Numbered from the stretch's first letter, positions 1-7,904 are shown. The stretch is 27,728 bases of DNA from Thermopetrobacter sp964430935 (GCA_964430935.1 CAYSHK010000009.1:1-27728), one strand, 5' to 3'. Numbers and translations are program-made. The notes: generated from the letters alone by a model not told the origin.

Positions 1-1
1 G

Positions 2-202
2 ATCGCACCCGCGGCCTGTGACAATGGCAATCTCAAGAAGATGACCGGCGGCGTGGGATCCGTGACGTGTCTGAGCACGATCGAGCTTCCCAGACCGGAA
101 GGCGGCGAGGCCAGGGATGCCGAGCCGGCCCCCGAGGCCCCGGCCGCTCCCGATCCGGCTCCCGCGGAAGAGCCCGCGGAAGAGAACGGCAGAGACCGCT
201 AG
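2..202 (+). CDS. C-terminal fragment of an unrecognised protein
   Basis: An open frame enters from the left edge and ends at TAG 200-202, giving the last 66 residues of a protein whose start lies outside the window. The visible part has two cysteines about 17 residues apart in a Gly/Ser/Thr-rich stretch. It then has a low-complexity tail rich in Pro, Ala, Glu and Asp, ending in a charged NGRDR. Such Pro/Ala/acidic tails are common at the ends of exported or periplasmic proteins, and a cysteine pair would fit a disulfide, but this is inference. I do not recognise the family. The codon choice is the G/C-ending type of the neighbours, which supports a real gene. It converges on cobO, with a hairpin between them. 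Confidence 0.6.
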   Translation: MAPAACDNGNLKKMTGGVGSVTCLSTIELPRPEGGEARDAEPAPEAPAAPDPAPAEEPAEENGRDR

Positions 203-232
203 TTGTACTTCTGAGCGGATGCTTGCGAACCA

Positions 233-264
233 GCCGGACGGGTCCCCCCCGGGGTCCGTCCGGC
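233..264. terminator. GC-rich hairpin between two convergent genes
   Basis: A 14-pair stem, 233-246 with 251-264, closes on a CCCC loop. Nine outer pairs (GCCGGACGG with CCGTCCGGC) are perfect, followed by two G-U pairs and three G-C pairs. It lies between the stop of the leftmost gene (202) and the stop of cobO (296), so it can act on both transcripts. Neither side has a clear run of T, so intrinsic termination is likely but not certain. Confidence 0.55.
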
Positions 265-295
265 GTTCCCCGCGGCCGCTACCCGGTCGCCCGGA

Positions 296-898
296 TCAGA
301 ATTCCACGCCGGGCTGGGCCTTCACGCCGGAGCGGAAGGGGTGTTTGACCAGCGTCATTTCCGTGACCAGATCGGCCGCCTCCACAAGAGGGTCCGGAGC
401 GTTGCGTCCGGTGACCACCACATGCTGCATTTCCGGCCGCGCCCGGATGGTCCGCAGAACCTCCTCCACGTCCAGATAGCCGTAGCGCAGGACGACGTTC
501 AGCTCGTCGAGCAGCACCATCCGCACCTCGGGGTCGGATAGTGCCCGCTTCGCCTCCTCCCAGGTCCGGGCGGCCAGAGCCCTGTCCTTTTCCAGATTTC
601 GCGTCTCCCACGTGAAGCCCTCGCCGCAGGCGAAGAACGAGACCCTGTCCCCGAAGGCGGCCAGGGCCTTTCTTTCCCCGATGTCGCGCGCGCCCTTGAT
701 GAACTGGACGACGGCCACGGAAAAGCCGTGTCCCAGGGCGCGCAGGATCATGCCGAAGGCGGCGGTGGACTTGCCCTTTCCCTTGCCGGTGTGGACGATG
801 AGCAGGCCCCTCTCGACCTGCTTGGTGGCCATGATGCGTTCGCGGGCCGCGGCCTTGCGGGCCATCTTCTCTGCGTGTTTCCGCGGATCCCTGTTCAT
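296..898 (-). CDS. cobO: Cob(I)yrinic acid a,c-diamide adenosyltransferase
   Basis: This 200-residue protein has the usual length of the CobO/BtuR family. The family transfers the adenosyl group of ATP to the cobalt of reduced corrinoids, a cytoplasmic step of coenzyme B12 synthesis. The N-terminus is basic. It is followed by a P-loop GKGKGKST at residues 38-45, then the VVQFIKG and EGFTWETR segments and the VLLDELN stretch typical of the family. The open frame extends further upstream, but the start at 898 was chosen because its ATG overlaps the cobN stop as ATGA, with AGGA-type ribosome-binding sequence upstream, and because the upstream residues are low-complexity and not family-like. It is the last gene of the cobW-cobN-cobO run, so translation is probably coupled to cobN. 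Confidence 0.93.
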   Translation of the reverse strand: MNRDPRKHAEKMARKAAARERIMATKQVERGLLIVHTGKGKGKSTAAFGMILRALGHGFSVAVVQFIKGARDIGERKALAAFGDRVSFFACGEGFTWETRNLEKDRALAARTWEEAKRALSDPEVRMVLLDELNVVLRYGYLDVEEVLRTIRARPEMQHVVVTGRNAPDPLVEAADLVTEMTLVKHPFRSGVKAQPGVEF

Positions 899-3800
899 CT
901 GCGTGTTCCTGCCTCCTGGAGAACGACGGCGGCGGAATTGGAGCGGGGCCGCCAGAAACCCCGGGCCAGCGCCTCCTCGAAACGCTCGACCATGTCGTCC
1001 AGCGCGTGCGGATTGTTGCTCTTCAGCCATGCGCGGACCTCATCATCGCGGATGAAGGCGTCGAAGGCCAGTTCGAAATGGTGGCTTCCCACCGCCCCGG
1101 TTGTGGCGGCGAAGGCGAACATGTAGTCCACGGTGGCGGCCATTTCGAAGGCGCCCTTGTAGCCGTGCCGCATCATCGCGGAGATCCATTTCGGATTGAC
1201 GACCCGGGCCCGCACGACCCGCGACACCTCCTCCTCTAGCGAGCGGGTGACGGGACGCTCGGGGCGCGAGTGGTCGTTGTGCCAGACGGGGACGGGGCGG
1301 CCCTTCACATGTTTCACCGCCGCGGCCATGCCGCCCTCGAACTGGTAGTAGTCGTCGGAATCCAGAATGTCGTGTTCGCGGTTGTCCTGATTGTGCGCCA
1401 CGGCGTCGAGATTCCGCAGGCGCTCGCGCAGCAGGTCGTCGGCGCGCTCGCCACCGGTGCCGGAGCCATAGGCCCAGCCGCCCCAGTTGATCCAGCTCTC
1501 GGCCAGATCGGCCTCAGTCTCCCAGAGTTTCTCGTCGAACAGGGCCTGGAGCCCCGCGCCGTAGGCTCCGGGGCGCGATCCGAACACCCTGTGCCCCGCA
1601 AGACGGCGGGCCGTGGATTCGTCGAGACCGGTAGCGAGATGCCGCTCCGCTTCCCGCTTCATGCGGGCGGCGATCGGATTCTCCGCTTCCGGCTCGTCCA
1701 GCGCGCCGACGGCCCGCACGGCCCGGTCGAAGAGTTCGATCTGCACCGGGAAGGCGTCGCGGAAGAAGCCGGAGATGCGCAGTGTCACATCGACGCGGGG
1801 CCGACCCAGTTCTGCCGGTGTCATGATCTCGAAGCCGGTCACCCGTCCCGATGCGCGGTCCCAGAGGGGGCGCACGCCGATCAGGGCCAGCGCCTGGGCG
1901 ATATCGTCGCCACCGGTGCGCATGTTGGAGGTGCCCCAGACGGACAGGCCTATGGCCCGCGGCCATGCGCCATGCTCCTGGAAATGGCGCATGAGCATGT
2001 TCTCCGCGGATTTGCGCCCGAGACGCCATGCCGCCGGCGTGGGTACGGCGCGCATGTCCAGCGAGAAGAAGTTGCGGCCGGTGGGGAGGACGTCGAGCCG
2101 TCCCCGCGTCGGCGCGCCGGAGGGACCGGGGGGGACGAAGCGTCCGGACAATCCCCGCAGAAGGTTGGCGATCTCGTCGCGTCCGCCCCGTTCGAGCCGG
2201 GGCAGGACGGTGTCGCGCATCTCCGCGACCACCGCGCGCGACGCCTCTCCGGGCGCATCCGCGGGACGGCCGGAGATCACGGCCTCCGCCAGCCGCAGGG
2301 CGAGCAGCTCGATGCGTTCCACGGTGTCGCCGGCGGAGCGCCAGGGAGATCCGGAAAGGTCGCGCAGCGGTTCGGGACGGGGGCCGTTCCATGCCGCGGC
2401 CGGGTCGGGACAGTCCAGCGGATCCAGATCGAGGTCGAGGTCCTCCGCCAGGGCCCGGTGCAGGGAGGCGTCGCGTCCCGTGCCGTCGCCACGGGGCACA
2501 CGGACCAGGGCGACGAGAAGTTCCGCCAGCTCCCGCCCCTCCGGAACGGTGCCGAGGATGTGCAGGCCGTTGCGGATCTGCGTCTCCTTGATCTCGCAGA
2601 GCCAGGCGTCCAGGCGCACCAGATCCTCCTCCTCGTCGTCGCCGGAAAGTCCCGCGTCGGCGTCCACGGCGGAGGCCCGCGCCAGATCGAGGATGTCGCG
2701 GCGCAGGGAACGCGCGCGGCGGGCGTCCAAGCCGGAGGCCTGGCAGTATTCGTCCATCAGGCGCTCCAGTTCCGCCAGCTCGCCGTAGGTTTCCGCACGG
2801 GCCATGGGCGGCATGAGGTGGTCGATCACGACCGCCTGGTTGCGCCGCTTGGCCTGCGAACCCTCGCCCGGATCGTTCACGATGAAGGGATAGAGATGGG
2901 GCAGGGGGCCGAGGACGGCATCGGGAAAGCAGGAGGAGGAGAGCGCAAGCGCCTTGCCCGGCAGCCATTCGAGATTGCCGTGCTTGCCGTTGTGGACGAC
3001 GGCGTGCGCGCCGAAGATCTCCCGCAGCCAGATGTAGAAGGCCAGATAGCCGTGCGGCGGCACGAGGGCCGGATCGTGATAGGTCGTCCGGGGGTCGATG
3101 TTGTAGCCGCGCGCCGGCTGGATGGCGCAGACGATGTTGCCCATGCGGACGACCGGCAGGTGGAATGCTCCGTCCCGGAAGAAGGGATCCTCTTCCGGCT
3201 TCCCCCACCTTTCCTCAATCTGTTTCTTTACATTGTGATCCAATATATTGAAGTATCTTATGTAATCTTCCAGACTCAGAGAGATTCCGTCCGATGTCCG
3301 GCGTCGCGCGCCGGAGGCGTTCGTGGGGCCGGCGAGCAGGCGTTCGACGAGGGCGTTGCCGTCCCGCGGGATGTCGTGGACGTCGTAGCCCGCCCCGCGC
3401 AGGGCCTGCAGGATGGCGACGGAGGATGCGGGCGTGTCGTATCCCACGCCGTTGCCGATGCGGCCGTCGCGATTGGGATAGTTGGCGAGGATCAGCGCAA
3501 CCTTGCGCTCCCGCGGCGGGGTGGCGCGCAGGCGCGCCCAGCGCGCCGCGAGCTCGGCGACGAATTCGGTGCGTTCCCCGTGGGGCGCGTAGGTGACGAT
3601 GTTGCAGCACGTGTCCGCGTCGTGGATGGCGTCCTTCTTGAAGGAGATGGCGCGGGTGACGATGCGTCCGTCCAGTTCCGGCAGGGCGACGTTCATGGCC
3701 AGGTCGCGCGGGGGGAGTCCCTGCGGGTTCCCGCGCCAGGCCTCTTCGGACGAGCCGGAAAGGATCGCCTGAAGGACGGGCGATCCGGCGCGGGCGAGGG

Positions 3801-4650
3801 GATCCGCCGCGCCCGCCTCCGTGGCCGAAGCGAAGGCGGTGGTGTTGACGATCATCTCGGGAGGATGGCGTCTCAGCAACTCTTCGAGGAAGGCTTGGGA
3901 GGCCGGATCCTTCAGGGACGTGACGAAGACGGGCAGCGGCCTCAGCCCGCGCCGCTCCAGTTTCTCCACCAGGCATTCCACGGGGGCGGTGAAGCCGCCC
4001 TCCAGGAGGGCGCGGTAGAAGACGACCGGAACATTCCCCCCGGAAGGCCCGGGCACCCTCTCCGGGTCCGTCGTCACCCGCCCATCCAGCCAGAGCCCGG
4101 CGGCGGGCAGGGGATGCGGCGCCGGCGGCGGGACGGCGGCCTCCCCGTGCTCCAGGATCGCGCCGGCATAGTGGAGCAGGGCGCGCGCGTTCTCCGGGCC
4201 GCCGGCGACGAACAGGCGGCGGAAGGCTTCGCAGACATCCGGCGGGACGGTGGATAGCCGGACCAGTTCCTCGTCCGCCGCCGCGCCACCGGGCAGCAGA
4301 ACGAGACGGAGGCCCTCCCGGCGCGCCAGGGCGTGCAGCTCGTCGACGCCGTAGGTCCAGTAGGCCCTGCCTCCGAGCACGCGGGCGATGATCATCCGGG
4401 CATGGCGGGCCGTCTTCTCGATCCACAGATCCACGGACATGTTGTGGCGAAGGGCCAGAAGGGAGGCAAGGCGCAGGGAGGGAAGCTCCTTTCCCCGTTC
4501 CGACCGCAGGGCGGCATGGGCGGCGGAAAGCGCGGCCAGCTCGGAATCGGCGGCCGAGAGGATCAGGATGTCGCCGGGTGGCTGGTCGAGATCCACCGCC
4601 TCCTCGCCGTCGCCGATGACGCCCGATGTGGCGGCCAGCAGATGCATCAT
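895..4650 (-). CDS. cobN: Cobaltochelatase large subunit CobN
   Basis: This 1251-residue protein is close to the usual 1250-1300 of CobN. CobN is the large subunit of the aerobic, ATP-dependent cobaltochelatase, which works with CobS and CobT to insert cobalt into hydrogenobyrinic acid a,c-diamide. Conserved segments are visible: VVHNGKHGNLEWLPGK, HLYPFIVNDPGEGSQAKRR, the DHLMPPMARAETYGEL stretch and the VWGTSNMRTGGDDIAQAL region. The start is an ATGATG at 4650-4645, four bases of which overlap the cobW stop, with GGGAG 5 bases upstream. CobS and CobT are not in the window. One oddity is that residues about 456-478 are encoded by an AT-rich run of rare codons (3217-3285), although the protein sequence there still fits the family. 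The antisense strand of this gene is open over a long stretch, which I treat as a codon-bias shadow. Confidence 0.96.
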   Translation of the reverse strand: MMHLLAATSGVIGDGEEAVDLDQPPGDILILSAADSELAALSAAHAALRSERGKELPSLRLASLLALRHNMSVDLWIEKTARHARMIIARVLGGRAYWTYGVDELHALARREGLRLVLLPGGAAADEELVRLSTVPPDVCEAFRRLFVAGGPENARALLHYAGAILEHGEAAVPPPAPHPLPAAGLWLDGRVTTDPERVPGPSGGNVPVVFYRALLEGGFTAPVECLVEKLERRGLRPLPVFVTSLKDPASQAFLEELLRRHPPEMIVNTTAFASATEAGAADPLARAGSPVLQAILSGSSEEAWRGNPQGLPPRDLAMNVALPELDGRIVTRAISFKKDAIHDADTCCNIVTYAPHGERTEFVAELAARWARLRATPPRERKVALILANYPNRDGRIGNGVGYDTPASSVAILQALRGAGYDVHDIPRDGNALVERLLAGPTNASGARRRTSDGISLSLEDYIRYFNILDHNVKKQIEERWGKPEEDPFFRDGAFHLPVVRMGNIVCAIQPARGYNIDPRTTYHDPALVPPHGYLAFYIWLREIFGAHAVVHNGKHGNLEWLPGKALALSSSCFPDAVLGPLPHLYPFIVNDPGEGSQAKRRNQAVVIDHLMPPMARAETYGELAELERLMDEYCQASGLDARRARSLRRDILDLARASAVDADAGLSGDDEEEDLVRLDAWLCEIKETQIRNGLHILGTVPEGRELAELLVALVRVPRGDGTGRDASLHRALAEDLDLDLDPLDCPDPAAAWNGPRPEPLRDLSGSPWRSAGDTVERIELLALRLAEAVISGRPADAPGEASRAVVAEMRDTVLPRLERGGRDEIANLLRGLSGRFVPPGPSGAPTRGRLDVLPTGRNFFSLDMRAVPTPAAWRLGRKSAENMLMRHFQEHGAWPRAIGLSVWGTSNMRTGGDDIAQALALIGVRPLWDRASGRVTGFEIMTPAELGRPRVDVTLRISGFFRDAFPVQIELFDRAVRAVGALDEPEAENPIAARMKREAERHLATGLDESTARRLAGHRVFGSRPGAYGAGLQALFDEKLWETEADLAESWINWGGWAYGSGTGGERADDLLRERLRNLDAVAHNQDNREHDILDSDDYYQFEGGMAAAVKHVKGRPVPVWHNDHSRPERPVTRSLEEEVSRVVRARVVNPKWISAMMRHGYKGAFEMAATVDYMFAFAATTGAVGSHHFELAFDAFIRDDEVRAWLKSNNPHALDDMVERFEEALARGFWRPRSNSAAVVLQEAGTRR

Positions 4651-5681
4651 CCGGCTCCCAGTGCGGATCGCACGGCCCGTTCGTCCAGTCCCTTCAGGCC
4701 GATCACCACGAGTTCGGTGCGCCGGGGTTCGCCGTCGCGCCAGGGGCGGTCGAACCAGCCGTCCACCCGGGGACCGGTGGCCTGCACGACGAAGCGGGCC
4801 GGCGCTCCGTCCACGGCGGCGAATCCCTTGAGCCGGAGAATGCCGTGCCCGGTGACGGCCTTCCGGATGCGTTCCAGAAGCTCGTCGCGGGACGGCGCGC
4901 CATCCAGCGTGACGGGGAAGGTGACGAAATCGTCGTGATCGTGGTCCTCGCCGCCTTCCAGTTCATGGTGCGTGGGACGGCTGGCGATGTCGTCCTCCGC
5001 CGCGGCCTCCAGACCGAGCAGGACGGCGGGATCGACGCGGCCGTGATCGGCGGGTACCACCCGCACGCCGGGGCGCACCTCGCGGCCGATGCGCTCCGTC
5101 AGCTCCACGGCCTCCCGCGGTGTCACCAGATCGGCCTTGTTGAGCACCACGATGTCGGCGGCCCGCAGCTGATCCTCGAACAGCTCGTGCAGCGGGCTTT
5201 CGTGATCGAGGTTGATGTCGGCCTTGCGCAGGGCGTCCACCTTCGCCGGGTCGGCGGCGAACAGCCCGTCGCGCACCGCCGGCGCGTCGACCACGGCGAT
5301 CACGCCGTCCACGGTCACGCCGGCCCGGATCTCCGGCCAGTTGAAGGCCTTCACCAGCGGCTGGGGCAGGGCGAGTCCGGAGGTCTCGATGACGATGTGG
5401 TCGGGACGTTCCGTCCGCTCCAGAAGCGCCGTCATGGTGGGGATGAACTCGTCGGCCACGGTGCAGCAGATGCAGCCGTTGGCCAGTTCCACGATGTCGC
5501 CCGCGCCGCAGGCCGCGTCGTTGCAGCCCTTCACCAGCTCGCCGTCCACGCCGATGTCGCCGAATTCGTTGATGATGAGGGCGATGCGGCGTCCGCCGGC
5601 GTTCTCCAGCAGGTGACGGATGAGGGTGGTCTTGCCGGCACCCAGAAAGCCCGTGATGACGGTGGCGGGAATGCGCTTCAT
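4647..5681 (-). CDS. cobW: Cobalamin biosynthesis GTPase CobW (COG0523 family)
   Basis: This is a 344-residue G3E-family GTPase. Residues 10-19 form the P-loop TGFLGAGKTT. The family metal-binding CxCC motif is C70-I-C72-C73. NKAD at 181-184 is the guanine-recognition motif. A His/Asp-rich loop (H238, H239, H247, H249) precedes the C-terminal CobW domain. CobW is thought to supply metal, probably Co2+, to cobaltochelatase, and its adjacency to cobN favours that over the zinc role of other COG0523 proteins. The start at 5681 has GGAGAG about 10 bases upstream and begins exactly at the family N-terminus (MKRIPATVITGFLGAGK). Its stop overlaps the cobN start as ATGA. No cobalamin riboswitch was recognised in the 125-base leader. 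Confidence 0.94.
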   Translation of the reverse strand: MKRIPATVITGFLGAGKTTLIRHLLENAGGRRIALIINEFGDIGVDGELVKGCNDAACGAGDIVELANGCICCTVADEFIPTMTALLERTERPDHIVIETSGLALPQPLVKAFNWPEIRAGVTVDGVIAVVDAPAVRDGLFAADPAKVDALRKADINLDHESPLHELFEDQLRAADIVVLNKADLVTPREAVELTERIGREVRPGVRVVPADHGRVDPAVLLGLEAAAEDDIASRPTHHELEGGEDHDHDDFVTFPVTLDGAPSRDELLERIRKAVTGHGILRLKGFAAVDGAPARFVVQATGPRVDGWFDRPWRDGEPRRTELVVIGLKGLDERAVRSALGAG

Positions 5682-5710
5682 GGCCGGGGTCTCTCCATGT
5701 TTCCGGATGT

Positions 5711-5769
5711 TCCGCGGTTGCGCGGATGTTGTTCCATGAAGCTGGAGCGACTTCAAGATCCGTCGCTCC
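5711..5769 (-). other. Two hairpins in the hisI-cobW intergenic region
   Basis: The 125 bases between hisI and cobW contain two perfect inverted repeats. GGAGCGAC 5744-5751 pairs with GTCGCTCC 5762-5769 around a 10-base loop. TCCGCG 5711-5716 pairs with CGCGGA 5721-5726 around GTTG. Neither has a T-run. They could be a weak terminator after hisI, or structure in a leader shared by hisI and cobW. No gene is seen here. Confidence 0.4.
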
Positions 5770-5806
5770 GCCGAACGGGAAGGTGGTGGAAAGCGGGGCG
5801 GCGGGG

Positions 5807-6259
5807 CTATGCGCCGCCGCCGTAGACTTCCGACGGATCGAAAATCCGTTCCGCATCCTCCGGCTCCAGCCGGAACCTGCCATCCTCCGCCTTCACGACG
5901 CGGTAGAAGCAGCTTCTGCGGCCGGTGTGGCAGGCGGCTCCGCGCCCCTGCGGTTCGACCTTCAGCCAGATCACGTCCTGGTCGCAGTCGGTGCGGACCT
6001 CCGTCACCTTCAGGACCTCGCCGGAGGTCTCGCCCTTCTTCCACAGCCTGCCGCGCGAGCGGGAGTAGAAGGTGGCGACCCCCTCGTCGAGCGTCAGGCG
6101 CAGGGCTTCGGCATTCATCCAGGCGAACATGAGCACCTCGCCGGACGACGCGTCGGTGGCGATGGCGGGGATGAGGCCGTCACCGTCGAATTTCGGCGAG
6201 AAGGTCGTACCTTCCTCGATTTCCTCGCGGCCGCCCCGCGGGGCGAAGGGAGAGGGCAT
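5807..6259 (-). CDS. hisI: Phosphoribosyl-AMP cyclohydrolase
   Basis: This 150-residue single-domain HisI lacks a HisE (pyrophosphohydrolase) domain. It opens the purine ring of phosphoribosyl-AMP in histidine synthesis, in the cytoplasm. The zinc and magnesium site is visible as DCDQD (D91, C92, D93, D95) plus C110 and C117 in the CHTGRRSCFYR segment. The family stretch MFAWMNAEALRLT (residues 44-56) is also present. The start at 6259 has GGAGG about 10 bases upstream, and upstream codons do not look like HisI. The gene begins 23 bases after the folE stop, so the two are almost certainly co-transcribed. In many alphaproteobacteria hisI stands apart from the main his operon, as here. Confidence 0.95.
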   Translation of the reverse strand: MPSPFAPRGGREEIEEGTTFSPKFDGDGLIPAIATDASSGEVLMFAWMNAEALRLTLDEGVATFYSRSRGRLWKKGETSGEVLKVTEVRTDCDQDVIWLKVEPQGRGAACHTGRRSCFYRVVKAEDGRFRLEPEDAERIFDPSEVYGGGA

Positions 6260-6282
6260 GGGAGGCCTCCCGTCCGGTGCGC

Positions 6283-6924
6283 CTAGAGGGCGAAGGGTTC
6301 GGAGGGCGTGCGCACGAGCTCCATGAACCGCACCTGGAGCGCCGGATCCTCGCGGAAGGCCCCCAGGAACTCGGTGGTCACGGTGGCCACGTTGCGCTTC
6401 TCGACCCCGCGCAGCGACATGCACATGTGCACCGCCTCGATGAACACGGCGACGCCCTTCGGCTTCAGCTGCTGGTCGATGGCGTGGGCGATCTGGGCCG
6501 TCATGGTCTCCTGCGTCTGCAGCCTCTTGGCGAAGATGTCGAGCACGCGGGCCAGCTTGGAGATGCCCACCACCTTGTCGTCGGGGAGGTAGGCGATGTG
6601 GCAGCGGCCGATGAAGGGAACCATGTGGTGCTCGCAGTGGGACGCGAACTCGATGTCGCGCAGCATCACGATGTCGTCGTATCCCCCGACATCCTCGAAG
6701 GTGCGCGAGAGGGCGGCGCGCGGATCCTCGTCGTAGCCGGCGAAGAACTCCCGGAACGCCTTTATGACGCGCTTGGGGGTGTCCTTCAGTCCCTCGCGGT
6801 CCGGATCGTCCCCGGCCCAGGCGATGAGCGTGCGCACAGCCTCCATGGCCTCCTCGGCCGAAGGACGTTTCACGTCGGGACCCTTGCCGATCTCGGGGAT
6901 GGTCTTGGTGGTTTTGGCCTTCAT
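6283..6924 (-). CDS. folE: GTP cyclohydrolase I (zinc type)
   Basis: This 213-residue protein is a type IA GTP cyclohydrolase. It turns GTP into 7,8-dihydroneopterin triphosphate, the first step of folate and pterin synthesis. The zinc ligands are visible as C97 and H100 in SHCEHH and C168 in HMCMSLRG. The 71-residue spacing between the two cysteines equals that of the E. coli enzyme (C110/C181). Family segments GLKDTPKRV and ISKLARVLDIFAKRLQTQE are intact. The start at 6924 (MKAKTTK) was preferred over an upstream in-frame ATG because the extension is low-complexity and overlaps the likely promoter and transcription start. It is the first gene of the folE-hisI unit. Confidence 0.96.
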   Translation of the reverse strand: MKAKTTKTIPEIGKGPDVKRPSAEEAMEAVRTLIAWAGDDPDREGLKDTPKRVIKAFREFFAGYDEDPRAALSRTFEDVGGYDDIVMLRDIEFASHCEHHMVPFIGRCHIAYLPDDKVVGISKLARVLDIFAKRLQTQETMTAQIAHAIDQQLKPKGVAVFIEAVHMCMSLRGVEKRNVATVTTEFLGAFREDPALQVRFMELVRTPSEPFAL

Positions 6925-7024
6925 GCTACGTTTCCCGGATAAGGCCGCGCAGTCCCGCCTTCGCCGCTCGGATCGCGGCAGGACGGGCAACGCAGGAGTG
7001 AATGTTGCTGGTTGTCGCGCCATT

Positions 7025-7053
7025 CTCTAGTAAGCGCAGGGCGCAAAGGTCAA
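7025..7053 (-). promoter_or_regulatory. Candidate housekeeping promoter of folE-hisI
   Basis: Read on the minus strand, TTGACC (7053-7048) is followed after 17 bases by CTAGAG (7030-7025), the form typical of alphaproteobacterial vegetative promoters. Transcription would begin near 7018, leaving a leader of about 95 bases before the folE ATG. It lies in the 192-base divergent gap between folE and the IscU-like gene. Confidence 0.55.
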
Positions 7054-7116
7054 GGAAAAAGGCCGCCCGCCCGCGCCGGATGGCGAAAAGTCCGCGGGCG
7101 CATTAGGATGCATGGC

Positions 7117-7548
7117 ATGAAGATCGAGGAACTCTACACGCCCGGGATTCTGGCATTGGCCTGCGACATTCCCCGCATCGGCCGACTGCGTGATCCGGAT
7201 GCCTCCGTGTCCCTGCGGTCGCGTCTTTGCGGATCGCGTATCGCCGTGGACCTGACGCTGGACGGAGAGGTCATAGCGGATTTCGCCCAACGCGTGGAAG
7301 CCTGCGCGCTGGCCCAGGCCTCCGCCGCGGTGCTGGGGCGGCACGTGAGAGGAAGAACGGCAGCGGAGATGCATGCGGTCCGGGATGCCCTGCGGGCGAT
7401 GCTGAGGGAGGGTGCTCCTCCACCCGATGGCGCGTGGAGGGACCTGTCCGTGTTCATACCCGTGCGGGACGTGCCGGAGCGCCATGATTCGGTGCTGCTG
7501 CCCTTCGATGCCGTCTGCCGGGCTCTGGAGGAGGCCGGAAGGGGATGA
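7117..7548 (+). CDS. IscU/SufU-like iron-sulfur cluster assembly scaffold protein
   Basis: This 143-residue protein resembles the small IscU/SufU-like scaffolds found next to yidD in alphaproteobacteria. Three cysteines sit where SufU-type proteins carry cluster ligands: C38 in SRLCGS, C63 in EACALAQASA, and C134 in LPFDAVCRAL. A further cysteine is C16. Residue 40 after Cys-Gly is Ser, where classical IscU and SufU have the Asp of CGD. As I recall, this Ser is normal in the yidD-linked subfamily. Its exact role is uncertain; a scaffold or carrier for Fe-S clusters is inferred from the fold family. The start at 7117 is favoured over the in-frame ATG at 7108 because AGGA (7105-7108) is 8 bases upstream of it. 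Its stop overlaps the yidD start. Confidence 0.85.
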   Translation: MKIEELYTPGILALACDIPRIGRLRDPDASVSLRSRLCGSRIAVDLTLDGEVIADFAQRVEACALAQASAAVLGRHVRGRTAAEMHAVRDALRAMLREGAPPPDGAWRDLSVFIPVRDVPERHDSVLLPFDAVCRALEEAGRG

Positions 7549-7904
7549 CGCGGGAGGCCGGAAGGGAACGGCCGGGAGCCGTGGCGGCGGTGATGCTGGT
7601 GCTGATACGGATCTACCAGCTCACCCTCTCCGCCTTCATCGGGCGCAGCTGCCGGCATCTGCCGACATGCTCGAACTACACCATGGACGCGATCCGGATG
7701 CATGGCGCCTGGGCCGGATTCTGGCTGGGCTTCTGGCGCGTGCTGCGCTGCCATCCCTTCGGCACGCACGGTTTCGACCCGGTGCCGGAGGCGGGCGTGC
7801 CCCGGTACGATCCGATGTTCTGGCGCTACAGGCGTTTCGGGGCCTGCCCCGGCGGGGAAAACGGGGAGAGGGCGAGAAAGGATGATGGAAGCGGGTCCGG
7901 ATGA
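7545..7904 (+). CDS. yidD: Membrane protein insertion efficiency factor YidD
   Basis: This 119-residue protein of the YidD/Haemolytic family is a small protein of the inner face of the membrane that assists YidC-dependent insertion. Family hallmarks are present: IRIYQLTLSAFIG (residues 21-33), the C36/C42 segment SCRHLPTCSNY, the amphipathic GFWLGFWRVLRCHPF and the GFDPVP turn. The C-terminal 20 residues are charged and Gly-rich, and are not conserved as far as I know. The start overlaps the preceding stop by 4 bp (ATGA at 7545-7548), with GAGGAGG about 10 bases upstream, so translation is likely coupled to the IscU-like gene. In many bacteria yidD lies beside rnpA and yidC; here it is with the scaffold gene, as in other alphaproteobacteria. 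Confidence 0.93.
   Translation: MTREAGRERPGAVAAVMLVLIRIYQLTLSAFIGRSCRHLPTCSNYTMDAIRMHGAWAGFWLGFWRVLRCHPFGTHGFDPVPEAGVPRYDPMFWRYRRFGACPGGENGERARKDDGSGSG

Noticed and set aside
1270..4257. A 995-codon open frame on the plus strand opposite cobN
   Set aside because: It is antisense to a well-conserved gene, the translation has no family features, and long antisense frames are expected from G/C-biased third positions.
5682..5700. A stretch before cobW (minus strand GGAGAGACCCCGGCC) that recalls the cobalamin-riboswitch B12 box
   Set aside because: The rest of the riboswitch is missing, the gap is too short, and the sequence is explained by the ribosome-binding site GGAGAG.
5930..5970. GGTTCGACC-like sequence resembling a tRNA T-loop
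   Set aside because: It lies inside hisI in the coding frame and has no acceptor or anticodon stems around it.
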